From positions 2,294,001 to 2,358,000 of the forward strand of contig OY970294.1 in NCBI GenBank assembly GCA_963716125.1: 64,000 nucleotides of DNA. Direction: 5' to 3'. The translations under genes and the position numbers were made by a program. Positions 35,558-44,496 of the stretch are shown one piece after another. The notes under the pieces are model-generated. The model was not told the DNA's origin, searched no databases, and saw only the letters and a list, made by a program, of their open reading frames with translations. The DNA is from Acidiluteibacter sp963716125. GTDB taxonomy: Bacteria; Bacteroidota; Bacteroidia; Flavobacteriales_E; Vicingaceae. How positions within the stretch are numbered: position 1 is the stretch's first letter; the number at the start of each line of letters is the position of its first letter.

Positions 35558-37972
35558 ATGAGAAAAATTATTATGCTTGTATGGTTATTAGTGGGATTGG
35601 TATATGTAGCCAATTCTCAAGTAATAACCATCAAAGATGTGGAATCATCAAAACCTTTAGAAATGGTTAATTTGATAGATGAATCCACTAATACTTATAC
35701 GACCACAAATGCAGAAGGTCAAGCTGATATTTCTAAATTCAAGAATACGGATAAAATTCAAATTCGTTTATTAGGTTTTGAAATACAGACCAAGAGTTAC
35801 ACTGAATTAGAAGCTGATAATTTCAATATTTTATTGAAAGAGTCTAACATAACTTTAGGTCAAGTAGTGATTTCTGCTTCAAGGTGGCAGCAGTCTTCAG
35901 GTAATGTTCCTTCAAAGATTGCAACTATATCCGCTGAAAATGTAGCTTTTCAAAATCCACAAACTGCAGCTGATTTATTGACTCTTTCAGGTAAAGTTTA
36001 TGTGCAAAAAAGTCAGCAAGGCGGTGGAAGTCCTATGATTAGAGGTTTTGCAACGAATAGACTTTTATATACAGTAGATGGAGTTCGAATGAATACAGCC
36101 ATATTTAGAGGAGGAAATTTGCAAAATGTGATTAATTTAGATCCTTTTGCCACCGAAAAAACGGAAGTTTTATTTGGTCCAGGTTCTGTAATATACGGAA
36201 GTGATGCCATTGGTGGTGTTATGAGTTTCCAAACGTTAACTCCCCAATTTTCGTTAGGCGATAAACCTTTGGTGACAGGAAAAGCTGTAACTAGATATTC
36301 ATCGGCTAATAACGAAAAGACTGGTCATTTTGATGTGAATGTAGGTTGGAAAAAATGGGCTTTTGTAACAAGTGTTTCTGCTTGGGATTACGATAATTTG
36401 CGTCAAGGAAGTCATGGCCCTGATGATTATATTAAGTCTATTCATGTGGTTAGACAAGACAGCGTCGATAGGGTAATCAATCAAGAAGATCCATTAATTC
36501 AGTTTCCATCTGCCTATTCACAAGTTAATATGATGCAGAAAATCAGGTTTAAACCGAATGATAATTGGGATATACAATATGGTTTTCATTATTCTGAAAC
36601 ATCTCCATATGGTAGATATGATCGAAATAATCGCTTTAAAAATGGTACACTTCGTTATGCTGAATGGTATTATGGCCCTCAAAAATGGATGATGAATAAC
36701 TTATCTATTAATCATAAAGGGAATAATAAAATTTATGATGAGTTGACGATAAGATTAGCACAGCAATCTTTTGAAGAAAGCAGAATGGATAGGGCTTTAA
36801 ACAAAGACGATAGAACTGTTAATAAAGAGAATGTAGAAGCCTATTCTGTTAATTTAGATTTAGTAAAGTCTTTAGGAAATAAAAATAAGTTGTTTTATGG
36901 TGCTGAGTACATTTTTGATGATATTGAATCTAATGGAACTATCACTGATATTTCAACAGCAACAACTGCAATTGGTCCATCAAGATATCCTGATGCTACA
37001 TGGAGTTCATTAGCATTCTATTTGAATGATGAATTTAAAGTTTCAGAAAAGTTGACAGCAGTTGCAGGTGTTAGATATAACCAATTTACAATAGACGCAG
37101 ATTTTGCAAAAAATGTTGCTTTTTATCCTTTGCCTTTTTCTAATGCAAAGCTAAATAAAAGTTCTGTAACTGGTAGTATTGGTGGAGTTTATCGTCCAAC
37201 GGATAAATGGGTAATTAGTGCCAATTTTGGAACAGCCTTCCGATCTCCTAATGTAGATGACGTAGGTAAAGTTTTTGATTCTGAAGCAGGCGGAGTTACT
37301 GTTCCTAATCCTGATTTGGAAGCTGAGTATGCTTATAATTTCGATTTGGGAATTGCGAAGGTATTTGGTGATGTAGTAAAAGTAGATGTAACCGCCTACT
37401 ACACAGTACTTGAAAATGCACTTGTAAAAAGAGATTATCAACTCAATGGATTGGATAGTATTATTTACAAAGGCACTTTAAGCAGTATTCAAGCAATTCA
37501 AAATGCAGCTATTGCTCGTGTTTATGGCGTTCAAGCCGGTTTAGAAGTTAAATTGGGTGGTGGATTTAGTTTTTCATCTGATTTGAATTATCAAATTGGT
37601 GAAGAGGAGCTAGATGATGGAACAACTAGTCCTTCTAGACATGCACCTCCATTGTTCGGTGTGAGTCGTTTAAATTTTAAAGCGAATAAATTGCATTTAC
37701 AGCTTTATGCCAATTATATGGCGGAACGTAAATTTGATGATTTACCATTTGGTGAGAAAAATAAAGTGGAATTGTATGCCAAAGATGAAAATGGTAATAA
37801 CTATGCTCCAGAATGGTATACTTTCAATTTTAAAGCTAGTTATGATTTATCTGAATCATTTACACTAAGCTCAGGAATTGAAAATATTGCCGATAAAAGA
37901 TACAGACCTTATAGTTCTGGCATTTCTGCACCAGGAAGAAATTTTATTTTTTCATTGAGAGCTAATTTCTAG
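35558..37972 (+). CDS. TonB-dependent outer membrane receptor, haem-receptor-like plug
   Basis: 804 residues from MRKIIMLVWLLVGLVYVANS; a start 14 codons upstream is possible but precedes the signal peptide. A short carboxypeptidase-regulatory-like domain leads to the plug: SPMIRGFATNRLLYTVDGVR, NTAIFRGGNLQNVINLDPFA and EVLFGPGSVIYGSDAIGGVM. This wording is close to haemoglobin/haem-type receptors. The barrel ends SGISAPGRNFIFSLRANF with a terminal Phe. The ligand is not certain. The small proline-tailed protein precedes it and a terminator follows. Confidence 0.92.
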   Translation: MRKIIMLVWLLVGLVYVANSQVITIKDVESSKPLEMVNLIDESTNTYTTTNAEGQADISKFKNTDKIQIRLLGFEIQTKSYTELEADNFNILLKESNITLGQVVISASRWQQSSGNVPSKIATISAENVAFQNPQTAADLLTLSGKVYVQKSQQGGGSPMIRGFATNRLLYTVDGVRMNTAIFRGGNLQNVINLDPFATEKTEVLFGPGSVIYGSDAIGGVMSFQTLTPQFSLGDKPLVTGKAVTRYSSANNEKTGHFDVNVGWKKWAFVTSVSAWDYDNLRQGSHGPDDYIKSIHVVRQDSVDRVINQEDPLIQFPSAYSQVNMMQKIRFKPNDNWDIQYGFHYSETSPYGRYDRNNRFKNGTLRYAEWYYGPQKWMMNNLSINHKGNNKIYDELTIRLAQQSFEESRMDRALNKDDRTVNKENVEAYSVNLDLVKSLGNKNKLFYGAEYIFDDIESNGTITDISTATTAIGPSRYPDATWSSLAFYLNDEFKVSEKLTAVAGVRYNQFTIDADFAKNVAFYPLPFSNAKLNKSSVTGSIGGVYRPTDKWVISANFGTAFRSPNVDDVGKVFDSEAGGVTVPNPDLEAEYAYNFDLGIAKVFGDVVKVDVTAYYTVLENALVKRDYQLNGLDSIIYKGTLSSIQAIQNAAIARVYGVQAGLEVKLGGGFSFSSDLNYQIGEEELDDGTTSPSRHAPPLFGVSRLNFKANKLHLQLYANYMAERKFDDLPFGEKNKVELYAKDENGNNYAPEWYTFNFKASYDLSESFTLSSGIENIADKRYRPYSSGISAPGRNFIFSLRANF

Positions 37973-37995
37973 CATATTTTTGTTTATTAAGTCTT

Positions 37996-38033
37996 AGTCA
38001 ATCGTTTCCATTGTGAAGCGATTGACTTTTTTT
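37996..38033 (+). terminator. Terminator after the second TonB receptor
   Basis: AGTCAATCG (37996-38004) pairs with CGATTGACT (38019-38027), 14-nt loop, followed by a T run. Confidence 0.8.
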
Positions 38034-38088
38034 CATTATTTTGTTTCTACAATAAATGTTTTAAATTTATATTTTTAATTATAAAATA

Positions 38089-38670
38089 ATGAATCCAAAA
38101 GTTGATCGTTTCCTGAGCAATACCAGAAAATGGAAACAAGAAATGGAGCAATTGCGCCAAATTTTGCTCGATTGCAATTTAACAGAAGAATTAAAATGGG
38201 GAAAGCCTTGTTATACTTACAGAGATAAAAATATTGTTTTAATACATGGATTTAAAGATTACTGTGCGTTGCTTTTTATAAAAGGAGTTTTATTAAAAGA
38301 TACGGATGATATATTAATTCAACAAACTGAAAATGCACAATCTGCAAGACAGATTAGATTTAAAAATTTGGATGATATAACAAGACAGATTAAGATCTTG
38401 AAAGCATATGTTTTTGAGGCGGTAGAAGTAGAAAAAGCAGGATTAGAAGTAGAATTAAAGAAAACTACCGAATATGAAATACCAAAGGAATTGCAAGATA
38501 AGCTAGACAAGGATAAACAGTTTAAAACAGCATTTGAAAGTTTAACCCCTGGAAGAAAAAGAGGTTATTATCTTTACTTTTCTGACGCTAAACAAGCCAA
38601 AACACGCATTTCAAGAATTGAAAAAAGCTTTCCTCATATATTGAAAGGAAAAGGATATAATGAAAGGTGA
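38089..38670 (+). CDS. YdeI/DUF1801-type protein
   Basis: 193 residues. The N-terminal half (ELKWGKPCYTYRDKNIVLIH, YCALLFIKGVLLKD) is the DUF1801 fold. The C-terminal part (LDKDKQFKTAFESLTPGRKR then GYYLYFSDAKQAKTRISRIE) is the helical OmdA/YdeI bacteriocin-protection-like domain. There is no signal peptide. Proteins of this type are linked to peptide stress resistance in some bacteria, but the biochemical role is unknown. It stands alone. Confidence 0.88.
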   Translation: MNPKVDRFLSNTRKWKQEMEQLRQILLDCNLTEELKWGKPCYTYRDKNIVLIHGFKDYCALLFIKGVLLKDTDDILIQQTENAQSARQIRFKNLDDITRQIKILKAYVFEAVEVEKAGLEVELKKTTEYEIPKELQDKLDKDKQFKTAFESLTPGRKRGYYLYFSDAKQAKTRISRIEKSFPHILKGKGYNER

Positions 38671-38932
38671 TGTTTATAGAAAATCCTGTTGATGAAATCA
38701 TTTAGATAATGAAATGAAAAAAGATTGTCACTCTGCAAAGATTTCAAGTTTTATCTACGCAACCTCTTTAAGGTCAAAATCATCTTGTCCATTATTTTTA
38801 TACATATTTATTCCTTCAGTATAAATTGAGGATGTCGCACCTTCGGAGCTTAAAAAGGGTGCAAATTTATTTATTTAATAATATTTCGCTCCTATGGAAC
38901 TAGAATTTTCCAATAACAAGAATATTTATATT
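38671..38932. other. Intergenic region with repeat-like debris
   Basis: No gene is visible. Around 38828-38905 there are short palindromic fragments (GCACCTTCGGAGCTT and CGCTCCTATGGAACT) of the sort seen in degenerate Bacteroidota intergenic repeats. The 137-bp repeat copy 2 follows directly. Confidence 0.4.
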
Positions 38933-39069
38933 ATACCAATTAAGTTTTTTAATGCCGCATATAAATTTTAATGAACCATTTTAAAAACGTAGAATTGGTA
39001 AATGCCGAACAGTAAGATAAGGAGCAAATGAGGAACGAAGTGTGCGACATTAGATTACTAAATCGGTAT
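38933..39069 (-). repeat. 137-bp MITE-like repeat, copy 2
   Basis: Same element as 27655-27791 in the opposite orientation, 136 of 137 bases identical. The flanks outside the repeat differ from those of copy 1, so the shared ends define the unit. It lies between the YdeI-like gene and the MscS gene. Confidence 0.85.
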
Positions 39070-39230
39070 TAATTAAAGTCTTGCATAGCAATACGTAATT
39101 CCTAAACTTTATCCATCACAAAGCAGTAAAGCAGGATCGATTCATTTCTTAATAAAACATTGTTTCATTAATTCATTGTTACATTAATACTTTAAATTTA
39201 CCTTTACAAATTCTAATAAATTAAAATGGT

Positions 39231-40061
39231 ATGGATAAAGACTTTTGGATCAACATAAAAGATAAATTTTTGAAATTTTTATTAGAGATTGGACCTGAAG
39301 TAGTTTTTGCCATATTTACTTTTATAATTGGTCTCTTTCTGATTAAATTAATAATGCGAATATTAAAACGCATTCTTAGAAAATCAAAAGTTGAACTTTC
39401 GTTAAAAACATTTTTAGAAAGTTTGAGTATCATTCTGCTCTATGGCTTTTTATTTTTTATCATAGGTTCTCTTTTAGGAATTAAAGCCACTTCTTTCTTA
39501 GCTATTTTTGGTGCAGCAGGCATTGCTATTGGTTTGGCCTTACAAGGTAGTTTGTCCAATTTTGCTGGCGGTGTTCTAATTTTGGTTTTTAAACCATTCA
39601 AAGTAGGTGATTTAATTCAAGTAAACGATAATTTGGGTTATGTTCAAAAAATTGATATTTTATATACGAGTATCAAAACTTTTGATGGTAGAATAATTAC
39701 TATGCCTAATGGGAAAGTATCCAATAGCGATGTGGACAACAGAACAATGGAGCCACACCGTAGAATTGATTTAAATCTTAAGTTTGATTTTGGAGCTAAT
39801 TTAGATGAATTGAGAATATTGATAGTAGATGCTTTAAAACTTCATCCTAGAATGGTTAAAGATATGCCAGTAGAAATATGGTTGGATGAAATTGGCGAAT
39901 ATGAAATGAAGATTATAGCGAGATGTTGGGTAAACTCTGTAGATTATTGGCCAGTATATTGGGAGCAACTAGAAGCAGTTAAAAAAGCTTTAGATAAGAA
40001 AGGCATTGTAATTCCTATTCCGAAACGAACTATTTATCAAGGTGGAGAATCAAAACAATAG
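39231..40061 (+). CDS. MscS-family mechanosensitive channel
   Basis: 276 residues, the length of E. coli MscS. There are three hydrophobic segments; the pore-lining helix region is LAIFGAAGIAIGLALQGSLS with NFAGGVLILVFKPFKVGDLI entering the beta domain. The cytosolic vestibule contains TMPNGKVSNSDVDN and EIGEYEMKIIARCWV. It releases solutes on hypo-osmotic shock. It converges with the cyanophycinase gene. Confidence 0.95.
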   Translation: MDKDFWINIKDKFLKFLLEIGPEVVFAIFTFIIGLFLIKLIMRILKRILRKSKVELSLKTFLESLSIILLYGFLFFIIGSLLGIKATSFLAIFGAAGIAIGLALQGSLSNFAGGVLILVFKPFKVGDLIQVNDNLGYVQKIDILYTSIKTFDGRIITMPNGKVSNSDVDNRTMEPHRRIDLNLKFDFGANLDELRILIVDALKLHPRMVKDMPVEIWLDEIGEYEMKIIARCWVNSVDYWPVYWEQLEAVKKALDKKGIVIPIPKRTIYQGGESKQ

Positions 40062-40091
40062 GAATAAAAATTTTTTACCTTTATTTACCTC

Positions 40092-40946
40092 TCATACAAA
40101 CTTCTCCTGAATCGGCAAAATGGAAATATTACTCAAATCAATTGTAAAACGGTCGCCATTGGCCAAAATATGGGTGGTTAAATTAGACATACTCAATGGA
40201 GTGCCTACTTTTAACTCAGCATGTGCATTGTGAGTCAGTTTTCTTGCATCCATTATAATTACCATTCCTGAGCCTATCACTTTAAATTCAGTTCCTTCTT
40301 TAATAATAATTCCTGTATCTTCCGCTAAACCAATTCCAATTAATTGAGGATAAATAGCAACTGCTTCTGCCAATCTACCAAAACGTCCTCTTCGTACAAA
40401 GTGGGTATCAACAATTAATTCAGGTCTTAAACCTAATCCCGTGCTCATTAATACTGCACCTTTTTGTAAGGCTTCTTTATTACTGCCTCCAGCAATCATT
40501 TCAGTGGCCATAGCCATTGCTCCTGCACTGGTTCCAGCTATTACAAATTTTTCATTTTCATATCTTTGTAGCAATAAGTCATGTAAAATTGTTCCTCCAA
40601 GTATAGCAGTTATTCTAGATTGATCTCCTCCAGAAAACATAACACAATCGGCCTGACCAAATAAAGCTAATACTTCTTCAGAATCACATTGTTCTCTATG
40701 CTTAAGATTAGAAACAGTAACATTAGGACAACCTAATTCCTTAAAAGCTTCTAAATACATTTTTCCCACTTTTATAGGAATACTTGATGCAGTTGGAACA
40801 ACAATAATTTTAGCATCAATTCCTCCACTTTCTCTTACCACATGAGATAATATACCATCCGATATAAAATCTAAGCCATTGTGCTCTTTCTTTCCTTTAT
40901 CTTCGTTTCCACCGATTGGAATTAATGTTCCTTTAACTTTTTTCAT
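40092..40946 (-). CDS. cphB: Cyanophycinase
   Basis: 284 residues, a serine peptidase of family S51. IPIGGNEDKGKKEHNGLDFI, CVMFSGGDQSRI, and the nucleophile elbow AGTSAGAMAMA are followed by GLGLRPELIVDTHFVRRGRF and IGLAEDTGIII. It lacks an evident signal peptide, so it is the intracellular type. It hydrolyses cyanophycin to beta-Asp-Arg dipeptides. It is divergent from the cyanophycin synthetase gene with about 100 bases between, so the pair shares a control region. Confidence 0.95.
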   Translation of the reverse strand: MKKVKGTLIPIGGNEDKGKKEHNGLDFISDGILSHVVRESGGIDAKIIVVPTASSIPIKVGKMYLEAFKELGCPNVTVSNLKHREQCDSEEVLALFGQADCVMFSGGDQSRITAILGGTILHDLLLQRYENEKFVIAGTSAGAMAMATEMIAGGSNKEALQKGAVLMSTGLGLRPELIVDTHFVRRGRFGRLAEAVAIYPQLIGIGLAEDTGIIIKEGTEFKVIGSGMVIIMDARKLTHNAHAELKVGTPLSMSNLTTHILANGDRFTIDLSNISILPIQEKFV

Positions 40947-41049
40947 TATATTTTTTAATCAATATGCAAAAATCTTATAAATATTTCAGTAATTAGTCTA
41001 AATTTAGAGGAATTTATTAGCAATTTAATCTTAATAACCAACACTTCAC

Positions 41050-43671
41050 ATGAAAATAGTAGAATTACGAGCGCTAAGAGGACCAAATTACTGGTCGATA
41101 AGAAGACATAAATTAATTGCAATGGTTCTTGATATTGAAGATCTTGAACAAAAACCAACAAATAAAATTGATGGATTTCTAGATAGATTAAAACAACTTT
41201 TCCCCACTATGATTACCCATAGATGTTCAGTTGGAACGGAAGGTGGATTTTTTCAAAGAGTTGAAGAAGGAACTTGGATGGGGCATGTTATTGAACATAT
41301 TGCTTTAGAAGTTCAAACATTGGCAGGAATGGACGTAGGTTTTGGAAGAACGAGAGGTTATGGAGAAGAGGGCGTTTATAATGTTGTTTTCGCTTACATG
41401 GAAGAGGAAGTTGGTAGATATGCCGCCAAAGCTTCTGTAAGAATTGCTGAAGCTTTAATATCTGGCGAAAAATACAATTTAGATACTGATATTCAAGAAA
41501 TGCGTGAAATTCGCGAAGCAGTTAGATTAGGACCAAGTACGGGTTCTATTATTTCTGAGGCTGAAAGCAGAGGGATTCCTTGGATACGTTTGAATAAATA
41601 TTCGCTTTGTCAGATGGGATATGGAGTTAATCAAAAACGCATTCAAGCCACTGTAACTAGTCAAACAAGTAATATAGGTGTAGAATTAGCTTGTGACAAA
41701 GAAGACACCAAGTATCTATTAGAAAATGCTGAAGTTCCAGTGCCCAAAGGTGAGATTATTAAGTCTGAAGGTGGCTTAAAAGATGTGATTGATGATATTG
41801 GCTATCCTATTGTTATAAAACCAATTAATGGAAATCATGGACGAGGAATTACTGCCAATATAAAAAATATGGAAGACGCTTTAGTAGCATTTGAAGCTGC
41901 AAAGAAAGTGTCTAACTCTGTAATTGTTGAACGTTATATTGAAGGAGAGGATTATCGTTTGCTAGTGATCAATTATAAATTAGTGGCCGCAGCCAAAAGA
42001 ACTGCCGCTCACGTAATTGGTGACGGAAAATCAACCATTCAACAATTGATAGATAAAGTTAACGAAGATCCAAATCGAGGTTATGGTCATGAGGAAATAC
42101 TGACTATGATAGAAGTTAATGATTTAACGAAAAGCATTATTAAAGAAGCTGGTAAAACATTAGATTCAATTTTAAAAGATAAAGAGTTCTTTAAACTAAA
42201 AGATACAGCCAATTTAAGTACTGGCGGAACTGCTGAAGATGTAACCGATATTGTTCATCCATACAATATATTTATGGCAGAACGAATTGCCAAAATTATT
42301 GATTTAGATATTTGTGGTATTGATATTATGACCACTGATATTGGCAAACCGTTACCTGAAACAAACGGAGCTGTTCTCGAAGTGAATGCAGGTCCAGGAT
42401 TTAGAATGCACCTCGCTCCTACTAATGGCTTGCCAAGAAATGTAGCAGGACACGTAATTGATATGTTGTATCCTCCTGGCTCTAATTATAGAATTCCGAT
42501 TGTTGCTGTTGCAGGAACCAATGGTAAAACGACTACCACTCGATTAATTGCACATATATTTAGAATGAAGGGCTACAAAGTAGGTTATACAACTACAGAT
42601 GGTGTTTATATTCAAAATAGATTAATGATGACCGGTGATTGCACAGGACCGGCTAGTGCAGAATTTGTATTAAAAGACCCTACTGTTGATTTTGCAGTTT
42701 TAGAATCTGCTAGAGGTGGATTATTGAGAGCAGGTTTAGGTTTTAAACATTGCGATATTGGAATTGTTACCAATGTTTCTGCTGACCATTTAGGATTAAA
42801 AGGAATTCATACCATAGAGCAGTTAGCCAGAGTAAAAGGAGTAGTTCCTGAAACAGTATTTCCTGAAGGTTATTCAATTTTAAATGCTGACGATGATTTG
42901 GTGTATGAAATGCGAAATAATGTAGTTTCAAAAGTTGCACTCTTTTCATTGGATGAAAATAGTGCTAGAATGCAGAAACATGCCAAACAAGGTGGATTAT
43001 CAGCAGTGTATGAAAATGGATACATTACTATTTGTAAAGGAAGTTGGAAAATTAGAGTGACTAAAGCGATTCATGTTCCTTTAACTTTTGAAGGTAAAGC
43101 TTTATTTATGATTCAAAATGTACTTCCTGCGGTTTTAACAGCATATATTAGAGGTTGTTCTATTGAAGATATTAAAGTGGCGATTGAATCTTTTATTCCT
43201 TCACCAGCTCAAACACCAGGCAGATTGAATATGTTCCGTTTCAAAAACTTTAATGTTTTATTAGATTACGCACACAATCCGGCAGGTTTAAGAGCATTGC
43301 AAGTAATGATTGAAAAAATGGATGGCACTCCAAAAGTAGGTATGATTGCAGGTATTGGCGATAGACGACCTGAAGACAATCATGAAATAGGAGCCGTAGC
43401 TGCAGAAATGTTTGATGAAATCATTATTAGACAAGACAAACACTTAAGAGGAAAAACGGAGAAAGAATTGATTGATTGGATACATGCAGGAATCAAAAGT
43501 GTAGATCCTAATAAGAAAGTAACTATTATTCCATCAGAAGAGGAAGCCATAACTTTTGCTATTAAAAATGGACAAAAAGGATCATTAATGGTGTTTTGTA
43601 GTGATGTAGTTCCCGATGCATTGGAATTAGTTATGAAATTTAAAGAAGAAGAAATGAAGAATGATATGTAA
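41050..43671 (+). CDS. cphA: Cyanophycin synthetase CphA
   Basis: 873 residues. The N-terminal domain (MKIVELRALRGPNYWSIRRH, GTWMGHVIEHIALEVQTLAG) is specific for CphA1. The ATP-grasp part holds GYPIVIKPINGNHGRGIT and VLEVNAGPGFRMHLAP. The Mur-ligase-like part has VAGTNGKTTTTRLIAHIF, ARGGLLRAGLGF, NVSADHLG, LLDYAHNPAG and a GIGDRRPEDN loop. It polymerises Asp and Arg into multi-L-arginyl-poly-L-aspartate. The window thus holds synthesis (cphA), depolymerisation (cphB) and dipeptide cleavage (iaaA). Confidence 0.97.
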   Translation: MKIVELRALRGPNYWSIRRHKLIAMVLDIEDLEQKPTNKIDGFLDRLKQLFPTMITHRCSVGTEGGFFQRVEEGTWMGHVIEHIALEVQTLAGMDVGFGRTRGYGEEGVYNVVFAYMEEEVGRYAAKASVRIAEALISGEKYNLDTDIQEMREIREAVRLGPSTGSIISEAESRGIPWIRLNKYSLCQMGYGVNQKRIQATVTSQTSNIGVELACDKEDTKYLLENAEVPVPKGEIIKSEGGLKDVIDDIGYPIVIKPINGNHGRGITANIKNMEDALVAFEAAKKVSNSVIVERYIEGEDYRLLVINYKLVAAAKRTAAHVIGDGKSTIQQLIDKVNEDPNRGYGHEEILTMIEVNDLTKSIIKEAGKTLDSILKDKEFFKLKDTANLSTGGTAEDVTDIVHPYNIFMAERIAKIIDLDICGIDIMTTDIGKPLPETNGAVLEVNAGPGFRMHLAPTNGLPRNVAGHVIDMLYPPGSNYRIPIVAVAGTNGKTTTTRLIAHIFRMKGYKVGYTTTDGVYIQNRLMMTGDCTGPASAEFVLKDPTVDFAVLESARGGLLRAGLGFKHCDIGIVTNVSADHLGLKGIHTIEQLARVKGVVPETVFPEGYSILNADDDLVYEMRNNVVSKVALFSLDENSARMQKHAKQGGLSAVYENGYITICKGSWKIRVTKAIHVPLTFEGKALFMIQNVLPAVLTAYIRGCSIEDIKVAIESFIPSPAQTPGRLNMFRFKNFNVLLDYAHNPAGLRALQVMIEKMDGTPKVGMIAGIGDRRPEDNHEIGAVAAEMFDEIIIRQDKHLRGKTEKELIDWIHAGIKSVDPNKKVTIIPSEEEAITFAIKNGQKGSLMVFCSDVVPDALELVMKFKEEEMKNDM

Positions 43672-43729
43672 AATGTTATTGATATATAAATCTTAAATTT
43701 GAAATGATGATTTTAATAACTTTAAAATT

Positions 43730-43957
43730 ATGAGAAACGAAACTACAAAACAAGAATTAATCAATTGGTTAACTTCATTAAATGATGATGAAACAATTGA
43801 GTATTTAAAAATTGTAAAGGACTCAAAGGAGGTTAATAAAGATTGGTGGGTTCATTCTAACAATGAAGTAAAAAAAGGTATCCAGAGAGGATTGAAAGAT
43901 ATTGAATTAGGTAAAACAGTTTCACATTCTGTTGTTAAAGAGAAATATGGGTTATGA
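43730..43957 (+). CDS. Antitoxin of a ParE/RelE-type toxin pair
   Basis: 75 residues. The N-terminal helical part (NETTKQELINWLTSLNDDET) is followed by DWWVHSNNEVKKGIQRGLKD and GKTVSHSVVKEKYGL. Position decides the call: the gene overlaps by 11 bases a frame encoding a RelE/ParE-type toxin. The antitoxin frame is intact while the toxin is interrupted. Confidence 0.8.
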   Translation: MRNETTKQELINWLTSLNDDETIEYLKIVKDSKEVNKDWWVHSNNEVKKGIQRGLKDIELGKTVSHSVVKEKYGL

Positions 43958-44240
43958 AATTATATGGACTCAAGAGTCAATTGATAATTTAGAGGAGATC
44001 ATTTATTATTTAAATAATAAGTGGTCTGTGTGAGAAGTTCAAAGTTTTAAATTTTTATTGAATCGTCAAATTGAAATAATTTTAAAACATCCAAAAATAT
44101 TTCCAAGTTCATTGTATTTTTCAAATCTAAGAAAAGCAGTTTTAAGCAAACAGACCACTATCTTTTATGAGATCAGAGAAACTAAAATATATATAGTTTA
44201 TCTATTCATTAATAAAAAAGATATCAATAAGTTATTATGA
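43947..44240 (+). pseudogene. RelE/ParE-family toxin interrupted by TGA
   Basis: From ATG 43947 the frame reads MGYEIIWTQESIDNLEEIIY, YLNNKWSV, then TGA at 44031-44033 (codon 29). It continues in the same frame with EVQSFKFLLNRQIEIILKH, YFSNLRKAVLSKQTTIFYEI and KIYIVYLFINKKDINKLL, then the true stop. The full length, 97 sense codons, fits ParE/RelE toxins. One base change would explain the stop. The antitoxin upstream is intact, which fits loss of the toxin only. Confidence 0.85.
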
Positions 44241-44301
44241 ATATACTATCAATTAAAAAAGAGAGACTACTTACTTTTGGAAGTAAAACAATATATACTT
44301 T

Positions 44302-44336
44302 AAAAGCCCATCTCGAAACTATCAAAATGGGCTTTT
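44302..44336. terminator. Terminator hairpin, duplicated copy
   Basis: AAAAGCCCAT (44302-44311) pairs with ATGGGCTTTT (44327-44336). The same hairpin type, with a diverged loop, is found at 45997-46033 downstream of the intact cold-shock gene. It is part of the duplicated 3' end. Confidence 0.75.
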
Positions 44337-44355
44337 ATAATTGATTATTAGTAAT

Positions 44356-44496
44356 TTAACTTATTATTTTTACTTTTATAGCATTCATTCCTTTTAAACC
44401 TCTTTTTAACTTAAAAGTTACTTTATCGTTTTCATGAATAGGCGCTAATAATCCATTTAAATTAGCAAATAATTTTTTACTGAATGACAAATCATA
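44356..44496 (-). pseudogene. Duplicated 3' end of the cold-shock-domain gene
   Basis: The minus-strand frame ending at 44356 encodes NGLLAPIHENDKVTFKLKRG followed by LKGMNAIKVKIIS. The intact gene at 46052-46507 ends NGLLEPIQENDKVTFELERG and LKGMNAIKVKVVS. Only about 47 codons remain; nothing corresponding to the N-terminal part is present. Its own terminator follows at 44302-44336. Similarity stops where the MFS gene begins, marking a rearrangement junction. Confidence 0.85.

Noticed and set aside
44058..44240. 60-codon frame as an independent gene
   Set aside because: It is the C-terminal part of the toxin gene interrupted by TGA at 44031.
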